Source: Pseudomonas viridiflava (lineage in GTDB: Bacteria; Pseudomonadota; Gammaproteobacteria; Pseudomonadales; Pseudomonadaceae). From it: 64,000 nucleotides of DNA. This document shows positions 62,378 through 64,000 of this stretch, piece after piece (the stretch's first letter is position 1; the number at the start of each line of letters is the position of its first letter). A model generated the notes under the pieces. It did no database searches and was not told the DNA's origin. It was given only the letters and a program-made list of their open reading frames with translations. Both the position numbers and the translations under genes were made by a program. Location of the stretch: NCBI RefSeq assembly GCF_900602065.1, contig NZ_UWFN01000350.1, forward strand, positions 248,001 to 312,000, written 5' to 3'.

Positions 62378-63283
62378 ATGACCCTCGAACGTGATTCCGC
62401 CGCTAACGTCGCCAAAGTATTGTCCGAAGCGCTGCCATACATTCGCCGTTTTGTTGGCAAAACGCTGGTGATCAAGTACGGCGGTAACGCCATGGAGAGC
62501 GACGAGCTGAAAACCGGCTTCGCGCGCGACATCGTGTTGATGAAGGCTGTTGGCATCAACCCGGTGGTGGTTCACGGCGGGGGACCTCAGATCGGTGATC
62601 TGCTCAAGCGGTTGTCGATTGAGAGCCATTTCATCGATGGTATGCGGGTCACCGACTCGCAAACCATGGATGTGGTGGAAATGGTTCTGGGCGGCCAGGT
62701 CAACAAGGACATCGTCAATCTGATCAACCGTCATGGCGGCAGCGCCATCGGCCTGACTGGTAAAGACGCCGAGCTGATCCGCGCCAAGCGCCTGACCGTT
62801 ACACGTCAGACGCCGGAGATGACCAAGCCAGAAATCATCGATATCGGCCATGTCGGCGAAGTAGTCGGGATCAATACCGACCTGCTGAACATGCTTGTAA
62901 AAGGCGATTTCATCCCGGTCATCGCGCCAATTGGTGTGGGTGCAGACGGTGAGTCCTACAACATCAACGCGGATCTGGTGGCAGGCAAGGTGGCTGAAGC
63001 CCTCAAGGCTGAAAAGCTGATGCTGCTGACCAACATTGCCGGCCTGATGGACAAGCAAGGCCAGGTGCTGACCGGTTTGACCACCGAGCAAGTCAATGGC
63101 CTGATTGCCGATGGCACGATCTACGGCGGCATGCTGCCCAAGATCAAATGCGCGCTGGAAGCGGTGCAAGGCGGCGTGACCACCTCGCACATCATTGACG
63201 GTCGTGTACCGAATGCGGTGCTGCTGGAAATCTTCACCGACACCGGTGTGGGTACCCTGATCAGCAACCGCAAGCGTCACTGA
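62378..63283 (+). CDS. argB: Acetylglutamate kinase
   Basis: 301 aa. Amino-acid kinase fold: FVGKTLVIKYGGNAM, GGGPQIGDLLKRL, a lysine in YGGMLPKIKCALEAV. Phosphorylates N-acetylglutamate, the controlled step of arginine synthesis, with feedback inhibition by arginine and possible PII binding. 28 bp after algC; terminator follows. Confidence 0.97.
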   Translation: MTLERDSAANVAKVLSEALPYIRRFVGKTLVIKYGGNAMESDELKTGFARDIVLMKAVGINPVVVHGGGPQIGDLLKRLSIESHFIDGMRVTDSQTMDVVEMVLGGQVNKDIVNLINRHGGSAIGLTGKDAELIRAKRLTVTRQTPEMTKPEIIDIGHVGEVVGINTDLLNMLVKGDFIPVIAPIGVGADGESYNINADLVAGKVAEALKAEKLMLLTNIAGLMDKQGQVLTGLTTEQVNGLIADGTIYGGMLPKIKCALEAVQGGVTTSHIIDGRVPNAVLLEIFTDTGVGTLISNRKRH

Positions 63284-63302
63284 TCAAGCGCTACGCTTCA
63301 TC

Positions 63303-63334
63303 AAAGCCCTGCCGGTTCCCGGTGGGGCTTTTTT
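63303..63334 (+). terminator. Intrinsic terminator of argB
   Basis: AAGCCCTGCCGG / CCGGTGGGGCTT stem (two G-U pairs) followed by TTTTTT, 20 bp beyond the argB stop. Confidence 0.85.
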
Positions 63335-63524
63335 ATGTCCGTCGTCCGGGCCGCCTTAAAGCCTGGGTCCATGCCCCTTCACGACGGGTGAGCTTTGGCT
63401 TTTCAAAGAAACCCCCGACCCACGATTACGAAATACCGCTGCTTAGCCGTTGAAATGACCTGCATACCATTTGTTCGCGATCGGGGAACGTCGGGAGACT
63501 TTCCTCATATCGAGAACATCTACG

Positions 63525-64000
63525 ATGAATACGACTATTAACTCTGTTTCACCATCAACAACGTCACAGCAACAGGCTCAGCCCCAGCGGGCATATGGAG
63601 TGAATGCGTTGATGCCACTGCTCAACCCGAGTCAATTGGAGCTGATCCAGGCAACGGTTCGTGCTTATGTGCAAGAGCAAAGAGCGGCCACTCGCCTGGA
63701 GGCGTTACCCATTCTCCAGGCGCAAAGCGGTGGTGTGGCCGCCGTTGATTTTGAGCTGACGAGCCTGCTGCAGTTACTGTCCTGGAGGCATTTGATTGAT
63801 GGCACGGCTGCAAGCCTGTCTGATAAGCAGCTCAGGCAAGTGCTGGATAACCTGTTGGATGGTGAGCAGGGTAAGGCAATAGGCAATCGGATAAATGCAG
63901 CGCTAGGTTGGTACGGATCAGGTAATGATGAACCTGCTGATCCCATGATCATCCGGCAGTTGGTGTGGAAAGCCCTGATTCTGGAGCTGGATCCACCGGC
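63525..64000 (+). CDS. Unidentified ORF, cut by the right window end
   Basis: ATG 63525 opens a frame of 158 codons to the window edge without a stop. The start is polar and Ser/Thr/Gln-rich (TTINSVSPSTTSQQQAQPQRAYG), then helical (NPSQLELIQATVRAYVQEQRAATRLEALP). No signal peptide, no recognised domain. Such N-termini occur in secreted effectors or large toxin-type proteins of pseudomonads, but this is only a resemblance. No hrp-box-like promoter was found in the 190 bp upstream. It may mark the start of an accessory region beyond argB. Confidence 0.55.
   Translation, partial: MNTTINSVSPSTTSQQQAQPQRAYGVNALMPLLNPSQLELIQATVRAYVQEQRAATRLEALPILQAQSGGVAAVDFELTSLLQLLSWRHLIDGTAASLSDKQLRQVLDNLLDGEQGKAIGNRINAALGWYGSGNDEPADPMIIRQLVWKALILELDPP

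Noticed and set aside
61390..62559. 389-codon minus-strand frame opposite algC
   Set aside because: Antisense to the catalytic half of AlgC with no RBS and no known domain.
63335..63524. hrp-box (type III secretion promoter) before the last ORF
   Set aside because: GGAACG occurs at about 63484, but the CCAC half is absent at 15-17 bp.

Overview
The window is a GC-rich chromosomal segment of a Pseudomonas species. It carries pseudomonad-specific genes (kinB/algB, algZ/algR, algQ, algP, algC, sutA, the dsbH-like gene) and several families of paired intergenic palindromes (REP/BIME) typical of the fluorescens/syringae lineage. The species cannot be fixed from the sequence alone. There is no rRNA, tRNA, CRISPR array, IS element or prophage; almost everything is housekeeping or core regulatory, with only small accessory pieces.

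Layout. 1-7.2 kb: kinB (cut by the window edge) and algB on the minus strand; opposite them a three-BON-domain periplasmic protein, then a small operon (93-aa membrane protein, DUF1328 protein, Ivy-like protein), then gltP. Both units next to algB start with good sigma-54 (-24/-12) promoters. 7.2-8.0 kb: a five-copy tandem REP array. 8.1-13.4 kb: cyaA, two small conserved genes and argH (minus). 13.5-20.5 kb: algZ-algR, hemC-hemD-hemX-hemY and a dsbH-like gene (plus). 20.7-27.5 kb: algQ, an FKBP isomerase, algP, a TIGR02444 gene, an ABC-F ATPase, a short MscS-like protein, a LysE exporter and rnk. 27.6-33 kb: cyaY and a DUF1289 gene (minus), then lptM-lysA-dapF-DUF484-xerC-HAD (plus, tightly packed). 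33.2-36.7 kb: sutA, yjbQ, amtB-glnK (minus) and ubiK. 37-43.4 kb: a PLP cysteine-desulfhydrase-like gene with a divergent DecR-like regulator; a Fur-box/ECF sigma/FecR/TonB-receptor iron-uptake cassette; an NTF2-like protein. 43.8-50.3 kb: comM, a BRO-N protein gene behind a structured leader, a LysE exporter, a chemoreceptor and a LysR regulator. 50.5-57 kb: a MATE pump, a three-copy 213-bp REP repeat, a GGDEF-EAL protein, rep and xpt. 57.2-63.3 kb: radC, coaBC, dut, algC with a long membrane-bound N-terminal extension, and argB. After argB, an unidentified ORF runs off the right end.

How it fits together. The window groups many regulators and enzymes of alginate and envelope physiology: KinB/AlgB, AlgZ/AlgR, AlgQ, AlgP and AlgC, with CyaA as the cAMP source. 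Around them sit heme synthesis (hemCDXY), lysine/diaminopimelate (lysA-dapF), arginine (argH, argB), nitrogen sensing (glnK-amtB), recombination and repair (xerC, rep, radC, comM), nucleotide and CoA metabolism (xpt, dut, coaBC) and iron acquisition.

Most interesting for follow-up: (a) the two sigma-54 promoters flanking the NtrC-type regulator gene algB; (b) a computable multi-stem RNA leader before the BRO-N gene at 45.65-45.75 kb, with DnaA-box-like sites just upstream; (c) a structured, terminator-ended intergenic RNA candidate at 5.34-5.47 kb; (d) family members missing expected residues (an Ivy-like protein without the loop histidine, a DsbH-like protein lacking a loop cysteine); (e) REP arrays lying at apparent synteny breakpoints. 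All statements about other genomes come from memory and were not searched.
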